In this document: one piece after another, positions 38,601-50,600 of the stretch
Position numbering within the stretch: the stretch's first letter is position 1
How the letters are laid out: each line of letters opens with the position of its first letter
DNA from: Streptomyces sp. NBC_00247
GTDB taxonomy: Bacteria; Actinomycetota; Actinomycetes; Streptomycetales; Streptomycetaceae
Length of the DNA: 64,000 nucleotides
NCBI RefSeq assembly: GCF_036188265.1
Contig: NZ_CP108093.1
Location: forward strand, 6,477,001-6,541,000
Reading direction: 5' to 3'
Notes under the pieces: model-generated
Databases searched by the model: none
What the model was told of the DNA's origin: nothing
Seen by the model: only the letters and a program-made list of their open reading frames with translations
Position numbers and translations under genes: made by a program

Positions 38601-41600
38601 GGCCCGGCGGGTACGCGGATGTACCGCACCGGCGACCTGGTGCGCTGGCGCGCCGACGGCGAGCTGGAGTTCGCCGGCCGGATCGACCACCAGGTCAAGG
38701 TACGCGGCTTCCGGATCGAGCCGGGCGAGATCGAGGCCGAGCTCACCGCGCACCCGGGCGTCGCCCAGGTCGCGGTGCTCGCCCGGGAGGACCGGATCGT
38801 CGCCTACGTCGTCCCCGCCGCCCTCGATTCCGACGAGGCCGGGACCGGGTCCGGTGCGGGGGCGCTGGCCGCGTACCTGCGCGACCGGGTGCCCGCGTAC
38901 ATGGTGCCGACCGCGTTCGTCCTGCTCGACGCGCTGCCGCTGACGCCCAACGGCAAGCTGGACCGGGCAGCCCTGCCCGCTCCGGAGCCCGCGACGGCCG
39001 CGGGCGGCCGGGCGCCGCGCACGCCCCAGGAGCAGATCCTGTGCGAGCTGTTCGCCGAGGTACTGGGCCTCGCCCGGGTCGGGGTCGAGGAGGACTTCTT
39101 CGCGCTGGGCGGGCACTCCCTGCTCGCCACCCGACTGGTCTCGCGGGTCCGGGCGACCCTCGGGGTCGAACTGGAGCTGCGCGCGCTGTTCCGGAACCCG
39201 ACCCCGGCCGGAATGGCGGCCGGACTGCACGACGCCACGACCGCGCGACAGGCCCTGGTGCCCAGGCCCCGCCGCGAACCGATGCCGCTGTCGTTCGCGC
39301 AACGGCGGCTCTGGTTCCTCCAGCAGTTCGGGGCGCCGAGCGCCACCTATCACATGCCGCTCGCCCTGCGGCTGTCCGGAGACCTCGACCGGGACGCGCT
39401 GAGCGCCGCGCTCGTGGACGTCGTGACCCGGCACGAGACCCTGCGCACGGTCTTCCCGCACACGGGCGGAATCCCGCACCAGCGGGTGCTGGGCAGCACC
39501 GAGGCAGCCGTCCCGCTGACCGTGCGTACGGCCGGCGAGAAGGAGGTACGCGCCCTGCTGCGGGAGTCGGCGGTGCGCGCCTTCGACCTGACCTCCGAAG
39601 TACCCCTTCGGGCGCAGCTGTTCGCCGTCGCGCCGGACGAGCACGTGCTGCTGCTGGTCATGCACCACATCGTCGGGGACGGCTGGTCCATGGGCCCGCT
39701 CGCCCGTGACCTCGCCGCCGCCTACACCACCCGGCAGGCCGGCGAGGCGCCCGCGTGGCCGCCGCTGCCGGTGACCTACGGCGACTACACCCTGTGGCAG
39801 CACGAGATCCTCGGCGACGAGAACGACGCCGACAGCGTGTTCACCCGCCAGGTCGCCTACTGGAAGCGGACACTGGCCGGCCTGCCCGAACAGCTCCAAC
39901 TGCCCGCGGACCGGCCGCGCCCGGCCGTCATGTCGTACGGCGGCGATCTGCTGGAACTCAGGATCGACGCCGAACTGCACGTGAGACTCGTGGAGTTGGC
40001 GCGACGGTCCGGTGCCACCCTGTTCATGGTGCTGCAGGCGGCGTTGGCGGCGTTGTACACGCGGTTGGGTGCGGGGGAGGACATCGCGATCGGGAGTCCG
40101 ATCGCGGGTCGTACGGACGAGGCGCTGGACGATCTGGTCGGGTTCTTCGTGAACACGCTGGTGTTGCGTACGGACACGAGTGGTGATCCGAGTTTCGCGG
40201 AGTTGCTGGGCCGGGTGCGGGAGTCGGCGTTGTCGGGTTACGCGCACCAGGACGTGCCGTTCGAGCACCTGGTGGAGGCGCTGAACCCGTCCCGCTCCCT
40301 CTCCCACCACCCCCTCTTCCAGACCGGGCTGGTCGTGCAGAACGCGCCGGGCGGCGACTTCGAGCTGCCTGGCCTGAAGGTCTCCCAGATGGCCGTGCTC
40401 ACCGGGACCGCACGGCTCGACCTGACCTTCGGTTTCGCGGAGGAGCACGGACCCGACGGCGCACCCGCCGGGCTCGGTGGAGCCATCGAGTACAGCACCG
40501 ACCTGTTCAACCGCCCCACGGTCGAGCTCCTGGCCGCCAGGTGGACCCGGCTGCTGGCCGCGGTCGCCGCCGCGCCCGATCGCCCGATCGGCGGGATCGA
40601 CCTGCTCACCGACGGTGAACGCGGCGAACTGCTGCCCACCGCCGAGGACACGGCGCCCGGAGGAAGCCTCCCCGAGCTCTTCGCGGCGCAGGTGGCGTCC
40701 ACGCCGGACGCGGTCGCGCTGGTCTGTGGCGACGAGGAGTTGACGTACCGCCAGTTGGATGTGCGGGCGAACCGGTTCGCGCGTGCGCTGGTCGGGCGGG
40801 GGGTGTGTCCGGAGCAGGTCGTGGCGGTGGCTCTGCCTCGGTCGGTGGAGTCGGTGGTGGCGGTTCTCGGTGTGCTGAAGGCCGGGGCCGCGTACTTGCC
40901 GGTGGATCCGGGGTATCCGCGGTCGCGGATCTCCTTCATGCTGGCGGACGCCCGCCCGGTGGTGGTGGTCGACGATCCGGCGATGGTGACCGATGCGGAC
41001 GGGTTGCCGGAGACCGATCCGGGGGTCGTGGTCGACGTCCGGCATCCGGCCTACGTGATCTACACCTCGGGCTCGACCGGCCGCCCCAAGGGCGTCGCCG
41101 TGAGCCACGCCGGCGTCTTCGGCCTGGTGGCGGCGCAGGTGGACCGGCTCGGCGTGAAGCCGGGCAGCCGGGTGCTCCAGTTCGCCTCGCCGAGCTTCGA
41201 CGCGTCCTTCTGGGACCTCTGCAGCGCGACTCTCACCGGCGCCACCCTCGTGCTGGCCCCGGCCGAGTCCCCGTTGGAAGCCCTGACGGACCGGCGGCTC
41301 GCCGTCACCCACGTGACGCTGCCACCCTCGGCTCTCGCCGCACTGGACACCGCCGCACTCACGGCCACCACGCTGGTGGTGGCGGGCGAGGCGTGCCCGC
41401 CGGAGCTGGTGGCCCGCTGGGCCCCCGGACGCCGGATGATCAACGCCTACGGCCCGACCGAGACGACCGTGTGCGCGACCATGAGCGACCCGCTCTCCCC
41501 GGCATCCGGCGTGCCGCCGATCGGGCGACCGGTGGCCGGCTTCCGGGTGTACGTACTGGACGAGCGGCTGCGCCTCGTACCGCCGGGTGTGGAAGGGGAG

Positions 41601-44600
41601 TTGTACGTCGCCGGGCCAGGTCTGGCACGCGGCTACCTGAACCGGCCGGGTCTGACGGCAGGGCGGTTCACCGCCTGCCCGTTCGGACCGGCGGGTACGC
41701 GGATGTACCGCACCGGCGACCTGGTGCGGCACCGGACCGACGGCGCGCTGGAGTACGTCGGCCGCGCGGACCAGCAGGTGAAGGTCCGCGGCTTCCGCGT
41801 CGAGCCCGGCGAGGTCGAGGCCGCACTGGCCGAGCACCCCGCCGTCGCCCAGGCGGCCGTCGTGGCCCGGGACGACCGGCTCGTCGGCTACGTGGCGACC
41901 CGCTCCCACCAGGCGGTACGTCCCGCGGAGCTGGCCGCGCACCTGCGCGAGCGGCTGCCGGACTACCTGGTGCCGTCCGTCTTCGTGGTGATGGACGCGC
42001 TGCCGTCGACGCCGAACGGGAAGCTGGACCGGGCGGCGCTGCCCGCGCCCGGAGCGACTTCCGAGGGCAGCGGGCGGATGCCGCGCACGCCGCAGGAGCA
42101 GATCCTCGCCGGGCTGTTCGCCGAGGTGCTGGACGTGGCGGAGGTCTCGGTCGACGACGACTTCTTCGCCCTGGGCGGGCACTCCCTGCTCGCCACCCGG
42201 CTGGTCGCCAGGGCGCGTTCGGTGCTCGGCGTGGAGCTCGGGCTGCGGGCACTCTTCCAGGCGCCCACCGTGGCCGGTCTGGCACAGACGCTGACCGAGG
42301 CGGGCCGGGCGCGCCCGGCGCTGACCGCGTACGAGCGGCCCGCGACCGTGCCGCTCTCCTTCGCCCAGCGCCGGCTCTGGTTCCTGCACCGCATGGACGC
42401 CACTGCCGCCACCTACCACATCCCGCTGGCCCTGCGGCTGACCGGAACACTCGACCGTGGAGCGCTGGACCAGGCGCTCGCTGACGTGGTGGCCCGGCAC
42501 GAGAGCCTGCGGACGGTGTTCCCGGAAGTCGGCGGCGTACCGTGCCAGCGCGTACTGGACTCCGCCCCGGTCCGCCTGCCCGTCCGGCCGGCCGAGGTGA
42601 CACGGGCCGAACTGGCCGACCGCCTCGCCGAGTCCGCCCGGCAGCCCTTCGACCTGGCGACGGAGCCGCCGCTGCGGGCGGAACTGTTCGCCGTCGCGCC
42701 GGACGAGCACGTGCTGCTGCTGGTCATGCACCACATCGCCGCCGACGGCTGGTCCACCGGACCGCTCGCCCGCGACCTCGCCGAGGCGTACGCGGCCCGC
42801 TGCGAGGGCAGGACGGTGAACCGGCCTTCCCTGCCCGTGAGTTACGCCGACTACACGCTGTGGCAGCGCGAGCTGCTCGGCGACGCCGCCGACCCGCGCA
42901 GCCGGTTCGCCGAGCAACTCGACTACTGGAAGCGGCAGCTGTCCGACCTGCCCGAGCTGCTCCAGCTGCCCACCGACCGTCCGCGCCCCGCCGTCGCCGG
43001 CTGGCGCGGCGACCACATCGGACTGGAACTGGACTCCGAACTGCACGCGAACCTCGTCGAGCTGGCGCGGAGCACCGGAACGAGTCTGTTCATGGTGTTG
43101 CAGGCGGCGTTGGCGGCGTTGTACACGCGTTTGGGTGCGGGGGAGGACATCGCGATCGGGAGTCCGATCGCGGGTCGTACGGACGAGGCGCTGGACGATC
43201 TGGTCGGGTTCTTCGTGAACACGTTGGTGTTGCGTACGGACACGAGTGGTGATCCGAGTTTCGCGGAGTTGCTGGGCCGGGTGCGGGAGTCGGCGTTGTC
43301 GGGTTACGCGCACCAGGACGTGCCGTTCGAGCACCTGGTGGAGGCGCTGAACCCGTCCCGCTCCCTCTCCCACCACCCCCTCTTCCAGACCATCCTGGCC
43401 GTGCAGAACGCCCCCATGGGACGGTTCTCGCTGCCCGGACTGGACGTCGCCACCTACGCCGTGGCGACCAGGACCGCCAAGTTCGACCTCGGGGTCAGCA
43501 TGGTCGAACAGTTCGGCCCGGACGGAAGCCCGGCCGGAATCCTCGGCGCGGTCGAGTACGCGACCGACCTGTTCGACCGGTCGACGGTCGACTCCCTGGT
43601 CCGGCGCTGGACGCTCCTGCTGGAGGCCGTCACCGCCGACCCGGAGCAGGCCATCGGAGGGATCGACCTCCTCGGCACCGGCGAGCGGCACCGGCTGCTG
43701 GAACAGGACAACGCGACCACCCGGGACGTGGACACCGTCCCGCTGCCGCAGGCCCTCGCGGCGCAGGTGGCGTCCACGCCGGACGCGGTCGCGCTGGTGT
43801 GTGGCGACGAGGAGTTGACGTACCGCCAGTTGGATGTGCGGGCGAACCGGTTCGCGCGTGCGCTGGTCGGGCGGGGGGTGTGTCCGGAGCAGGTCGTGGC
43901 GGTGGCTCTGCCTCGGTCGGTGGAGTCGGTGGTGGCGGTTCTCGGTGTGCTGAAGGCCGGGGCCGCGTACTTGCCGGTGGATCCGGGGTATCCGCGGTCG
44001 CGGATCTCCTTCATGCTGGCGGACGCCCGCCCGGTGGTGGTGGTCGACGATCCGGCGATGGTGACCGATGCGGACGGGTTGCCGGAGACCGATCCGGGGG
44101 TCGTGGTCGACGTCCGGCATCCGGCCTACGTGATCTACACCTCGGGCTCGACCGGCCGCCCCAAGGGCGTCGTCGTGAGCCACGCCGGTGTGGCGAGCCT
44201 GGTCGCCGGACAGATCGAGCGCTTCGCGATCGAACCCGGCAGCAGGGTCCTCCAGTTCGCCTCGCCCAGCTTCGACGCGTCGGTCTCCGAGATCTTCACC
44301 GCGCTGCTGTGCGGCGCGGCCCTGGTGCTGCCCCCCGCGGCGGAGCCGCTTGCCGCACTGACCGATCCGGGCCTCGGCGTCACCCACGTGACCGTGCCCC
44401 CTTCCGTCCTGGCCACCGTGCCGGACGGCGGGATCACCGCGTCCACGCTGGTGGTGGCGGGCGAGGCGTGCCCGCCGGAGCTGGTGGCCCGCTGGGCCCC
44501 CGGACGCCGGATGATCAACGCCTACGGCCCGACCGAGACGACCGTGTGCGCGACCATGAGCGACCCGCTCTCCCCGGCGGCCGGCGTGCCGCCGATCGGC

Positions 44601-47600
44601 CGGCCGATCGCCAACGCCCGGGTGTACGTGCTGGACGACCGGCTGCGGCCGGTGCCGACCGGCGTCACCGGGGAGCTGTACGTGGCGGGCGCGGGCCTCG
44701 CGCGGGGCTACCTGAACCGGCCGGGCCTGACGGCCGGAAGGTTCACCGCCTGCCCGTTCGTACCGGGTGAGCGCATGTACCGCACCGGCGACCTGGTGCG
44801 CCGGCGCGGCGACGGCCAGCTGGAGTACGCCGGCCGCGCCGACGACCAGGTCAAGGTCCGCGGCTTCCGCGTCGAGCCCGGCGAGGTCGAAGCCGCGCTC
44901 GCCGAGCACCCCGCCGTCGCCCGGGCCGCCGTCGTGGCCCAGGACGACCGGCTCGTCGGCTACGTCGTCCCGCACCGGGACACCGCCCGGGACGACGGGC
45001 TGGAAGCCGACCACGTGGGCGAGTGGCAGGACATCTACGACGCTCTGCCCATCGCCCCCGAAGAAGCGGCCTTCGGACACAACTTCGTCGGCTGGAACAG
45101 CAGTTACGACTCCGGCCCGATCCCTGTCGAGCAGATGCGCGAGTGGCGGGACGCCACCGTGGCCCGCATCCTGGCCCTGCGTCCGCGCAGGGTGCTGGAA
45201 GTCGGCGTCGGTACCGGCCTGTTGCTCTCGCAGGTCGCGCCCCACTGCGAGACCTACTGGGCGACCGACTTCTCCGCCACCGCGATCGACGCCCTGACCG
45301 CCCAAGTGGCGCACGAGGAAGGGCTGACCGGGCGTGTGGAGCTGCGGACCCGCCCGGCGCACGACATCGAAGGGCTGCCGGCAGGGGAGTTCGACACCAT
45401 CGTGATCAACTCGGTGGTGCAGTACTTCCCTTCCGCCGACTACCTCGCCGACGTGATCGGAAAGCTGATGGGGCTGCTCGCCCCCGGCGGTGCGCTCTTC
45501 ATCGGTGACGTCCGCAACCTGCGGCTGCTGCGCCCGCTGGCCACCGCCGTCCAGCTGCACCGGACCGGCGACGGCACCGACCCCGAGGACGTGCGCCGCG
45601 CGGTGGAGCAGGCCGTCAGGGTGGAGAAGGAACTCCTGGTCGACCCGGACTTCTTCACCGCGCTGCGGACCCGTGGCACCGGCATCGGCGCGGTGGTCGT
45701 GGAGGTCAAGCGCGGCCTGCACCACAACGAACTCTCCCGGTACCGCTACGACGTGACGCTGCACCACTCACCGGCCGCCCCCGAGGCCCCGGGCCGGTCC
45801 GTCGAGCTGGCGTGGGGGCGGCAGATCGCCGCGCCGGCCGAGCTGCGTGAACTGCTCGCCCAGCGGCACGCCCCCGACGTGCTCCGGCTCACCGGGGTGC
45901 CGAACCGCCGCGTGGTGCGCGAAGCCGCCCTGGCCAGGGCGGTGCGGGACGGGGAGGCCCGGCCCGCGGAGCTGATGGAGCGGCTGCGCGCGGCCGGGGA
46001 ATCCTCCGAGGAGAGCGGCCTCCTCGATCCGGAGGAGTTCCACGCCCTCGGCCGGGAGCTCGGCCGCGTGGTCGCGGTCACCTGGTCGGCGACCGCGTCC
46101 GACGCCCTCGACGTCGTCTTCGCCGACCCGCGTACCCTCCACGGCTCCCCGGTCGAGGCGTACCGGCCGACCGGGGCGGCCGACGGGGCGCTGTCGTCGC
46201 TGACCAACCGTCCGACCGGCAGCCGGGGGACCGGCGCCCTCCTCGGCGAACTCCGCGACTGGCTGCGCGGGCGGCTGCCCGACTACCTGGTTCCCTCGGC
46301 GTTCGTGGCGCTGGACGCGCTGCCGTTGACCGGCAGCGGCAAGCTCGACCGGCGCGCACTGCCCGCCCCCGACCTCGGCGCCGCCGCGGCCGGACGGGCG
46401 CCGCGCACCCCGCAGGAACAGCTCCTCGCCGAACTCTTCGCCGAGGTGCTCGGGCTGGCACAGGTGGGGGTCGAGGACAGCTTCTTCGACCTGGGCGGGC
46501 ACTCGCTGCTGGCGACCCGCCTGGCCTCCAGGGTCCGCACGACCCTCGGCGCCGAGCTGGAGGTCCGGACCCTGTTCGAGACCCCGACGGTGGCCGCGCT
46601 GGCGGCCCGGCTGGACGGCTCCGGAGCGGCGCGGCCCGCGCTGACCGCCCGCCCCCGCCCCGAGCGGGTCGAGCTCTCCTTCGCCCAGCGCCGCCTGTGG
46701 TTCCTGCACCGGATGGACGGGCCGAGCGCCACCTACAACATGCCGCTCGCACTGAGCCTGACCGGCGACCTCGACCGCTCCGCCCTGCACGCCGCGCTCG
46801 CCGACGTGATCGGCCGGCACGAGAGCCTGCGGACCGTCTTCCGCGAGACCGACGGAGTCCCGTACCAGGTCGTGCTGAGCACCGAACGGGCGCGCCCGGC
46901 GCTCCCGGTGGTCGAGATCGACGAGAGCCGGCTGGCCGGGGCCCTGGCGGACGGGGCACGGCACGGATTCGACCTCGCCGAGGACCTGCCGGTCCGGGCG
47001 GAGCTGTACGCGCTCGCCCCCGACCGGCACGTACTCCTGGTCGTGGTGCACCACATCGCCGCGGACGGCTGGTCGATGGGACCGCTCTCCGCCGACCTGG
47101 CGGCGGCCTACGCGGCGCGCTGCCGGGGCGAGGAACCCGCGTGGTCCCCGCTGCCGGTGCAGTACGCCGACTACACCCGCTGGCAGCGCGACCTGCTCGG
47201 CGACGCCGCCGACCCGGAGAGCCTGTTCGCCCGGCAACTCGGCTACTGGAAGGAGGAGCTGGCGGGCATCCCGCAGCAGGTGCAACTGCCCGCCGACCGG
47301 CCCCGGCCGCCGGTGGCCTCCCAGCGCGGCGACCGGGTCGTGGTCCAACTGGACCCCGAACTGCACCAGGCACTGCGCGACCTCGCCGCGGCACGCGGCG
47401 CCAGCATGTTCATGGTGCTGCAAGCCGGTCTCGCCGCCCTGCTCACCCGGCTCGGTGCCGGTACGGACATCCCGGTCGGCAGCCCGATCGCCGGACGGAC
47501 CGACCAGGCACTCGACGAGCTCGTCGGCTTCTTCGTCAACACCCTGGTGCTGCGCACCGACACCGGCGGCGACCCCGGATTCGCCGACCTGCTCGGCCGG

Positions 47601-50600
47601 GTGCGGCAGAAGGCGCTCGGCGCGTACGACCACCAGGACGTGCCGTTCGAGTACCTGGTCGAGGTGGCCAATCCGGTGCGGTCGCTCGCCCACCACCCGC
47701 TGTTCCAGGTGATGCTGGCCCTGCAGAACGCGCCGCTCGGCGAGTTCGCGCTGCCAGGCCTGGAGACGGGGCACGTGGCGGCCCCGACCGGGACCGCACG
47801 GGTCGACCTGACGTTCAGCCTGGCCGAGCGGTTTTGCCCGGACGGCGGCGCCGACGGTCTGGCCGGCGCGGTGGAGTACGCCACCGACCTCTTCGACGCG
47901 TCCACCGTGGAGCTGCTGTTCGAGCGCTGGGCCCGCCTGCTGCGCGCGGCGGTCGCCGACCCGGACCGCCCGATCAGCCGGATCGACCTCATGTCCGACG
48001 AGGAACGCCACCGGCTGCTGTACGAGGTCAACGACACGGCCGCGGAGCTGCCCTCGGCCTCGGTGCCGGAGCTCTTCGCCCGGCAGGTGCGGGCCACCCC
48101 GGACGCGGTGGCGGTCGTGGCGGGCGCCACCGAGCTGACCTACGCGGAACTCGACCTGCGGGCCGACCGCCTGGCGAGGGCGCTGATCCGCCAGGGCGTG
48201 CGCCCCGAGACGCCCGTCGCGGTCCTGCTGGACCGCTCGGCGGAGCTGGTCGTGGCGATCCTGGCGATCATCAAGGCCGGCGGCGCCTACGTACCGCTGG
48301 ACCCGCGCTTCCCCTCCTCCCGGATCGACCTGATCCTGCGGGAGAGCGGAGCTTCCGTCGTGCTCACCGAGGAGGTGCTCACCGCCCTGGTGCGGTCCGC
48401 GGCAGGCGGTCCTGGCGTGGTCGAGGTGCCGTGCCGGGAGGACCAGGTGGCGTACATCATGTACACCTCCGGTTCCACCGGGCGTCCGAAGGGCGTGGCC
48501 GTCACCCACCGGGACGTGGTGGGTCTCGCGCTGAGCCCCGAGTGGCGCGGTGGCGGACACGAGCGGGTGCTGATGCACTCCCCGACCGCCTTCGACCTCT
48601 CGACCTACGAACTCTGGGTCCCGCTGCTGGGCGGCGGGACGATCGTGGTCGCACCGCCCGAGCGGATCGACCTCGACCTGCTGCACCACACCATCACCAC
48701 GCACCGGGTGACCGGGCTGTGGCTGACCGCCGGACTCTTCCGGCTGGTCGCCGAGGAGCGTCCGGGCCTGCTCGCCGGGGTGCGCGAGGTGTGGACCGGC
48801 GGCGACGTGGTCTCCCCCGCCGCCGCCGCCCGGGTCCTCGCGGCCTGCCCCGGCATCGAGGTGGTCAACGGCTACGGCCCCACCGAGGCCACCACCCTGG
48901 CCACCTGCCACCGGGTGCGCGAACTCCCCGAGAACGCCGCGACCGTGCCGATCGGCGCGCCGATGGCGAACATGCGCACCTATGTGCTCGACGACCGGCT
49001 GCGGCCGGTGCCGACGGGCATGGTCGGTGAGCTGTACCTCGCGGGGACGGGCGTGGCCCGCGGCTACTTCGGCCGGCCCGGCCTCACCGCGGAGCGCTTC
49101 ACCGCCGATCCGTACGGCCCGCCCGGGAGCCGTATGTACCGCACCGGCGACCTCGCCTGGTGGCTCCCCGACGGCACGCTGGAGTTCGCCGGACGCGTCG
49201 ACCACCAGGTCAAGCTGCGCGGACTGCGGATCGAGCCCGGAGAGATCGAGGCGGTCCTGGCGGGCTGCGCGGGCGTCGCCCAGGCCGCCGTGGTCGCCCG
49301 CGAGGACCGGCCGGGGGACAAGCGGCTGGTCGCCTACCTGGTGGCCGCGCCGGAAGGCGTGCCCGAGACGGCCGAACTGGCCGGCCGACTGCGCCGGGAA
49401 CTCCCCGACTACATGGTGCCGGCGGCGTTCGTCACCGTGGACGCGCTGCCGCTGACCGCCAACGGCAAGCTCGACCGGGCCGCCCTGCCCGCCCCCGACT
49501 ACGGGGCGCCGGCCGTCGGGCGCGGACCGCGGACCCCGCAGGAGCAGCTCCTGTGCGGCCTCTTCGCCGAAGTCCTCGGACGCGATCAGGTCGGCATCGA
49601 CGAGGGCTTCTTCGACCTGGGCGGTCACTCGCTGCTGGCCGCGCGGCTGGCCTCCCGGGTCCGCGAGACCCTCGGCCTGGAGCTGGGCCTGCGGCTGCTG
49701 TTCGAGGCGCCGACCGTGGCCGGGCTCACCGAACGCCTGGCCATGAACGATCCGGAAGACGCCTTGGACGTGCTGCTGCCCCTGCGGTCGACCGGTACGG
49801 AGCCGGCCCTGTTCTGCGTCCACCCCGGCGGCGGCATCAGCTGGTCGTACAGCGGGCTGCTGAACCACCTCGGCCCGCAGCACCCGGTCTACGCGCTCCA
49901 GGCACGCGGCCTCGGCCGGCCCGAGCCGCTGCCCACCTCCTACGAGGAGATGGCGTCCGACTACGCCGACCACGTCCAGAAGATCCAGCCGCAGGGCCCC
50001 TACCTGCTGCTCGGCTGGTCCGCGGGCGGGCTGATCGCCCACGCGCTGGCCTGCGAACTCCAGGCGCGCGGCGAGCGGACCGCGCTGCTGGCGATCCTCG
50101 ACGCGTACCCGGTGAAGGACGTGCGGTTCGAGGAGGAGCCGGTGCCCACCGTGCGGGACGTGCTCGTCGGAGTGCTCGACGTCGACCCGGACGAGCTGGG
50201 CGACCGGGACATCACCTACGCCGAGGTCGCCGAGGTGCTGAACCGGCGGGGCAGCGCCCTGGCCGGGCTGAACGAACGGCAGGTCGAGGTGATCGTCCAG
50301 ATCATGATCAACAACGCCAAGCTGGCGGTCGACTTCGTACCCGGCACGTACGACGGGGACCTGCTGCTCTTCAACTCCACGATCGGCCGGGGCGACGACG
50401 ACGCCGGCCCGAAGGTCTGGCACCCGTACATCGGGGGCCGGATCGAATCGCACGAGGTCACCACCCGGCACGACCAGATGACCCAGGCGGGATCACTGGC
50501 CCAGATCGGGCCGATCCTGGCCGCCCGGATCGCCGGAGCCACCACCGCTTCCCAAGACGCCGGAGCCACCACCGCTTCCGGAGCCGCACCGGCCCCCCGC

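Larger units (their letters stand above)
39283..42285 (+). other. NRPS module 5: C5, A5 (Phe), T5
   Basis: C5 (about 4225-4661) has HHIVGDGWS. The A5 (4688-5146) pocket reads D A W T V A A V C, the established phenylalanine code. The A5 DNA before and after the central 254 bp is nearly identical to A6, and the late part of C5 is nearly identical to C6. T5 is at 5159-5226. Confidence 0.88.

Noticed and set aside
26946-45767. A very long open frame (over 6000 codons) antisense to the NRPS
   Set aside because: It mirrors the GC-rich codon pattern of the NRPS gene, has no recognisable domain, no ribosome-binding site, and ends exactly at the complement of the NRPS TTA codon.
45768-50471. A second long antisense frame under modules 6-7 and the TE
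   Set aside because: Same artefact of C/G-ending codons on the real strand; no domain content.
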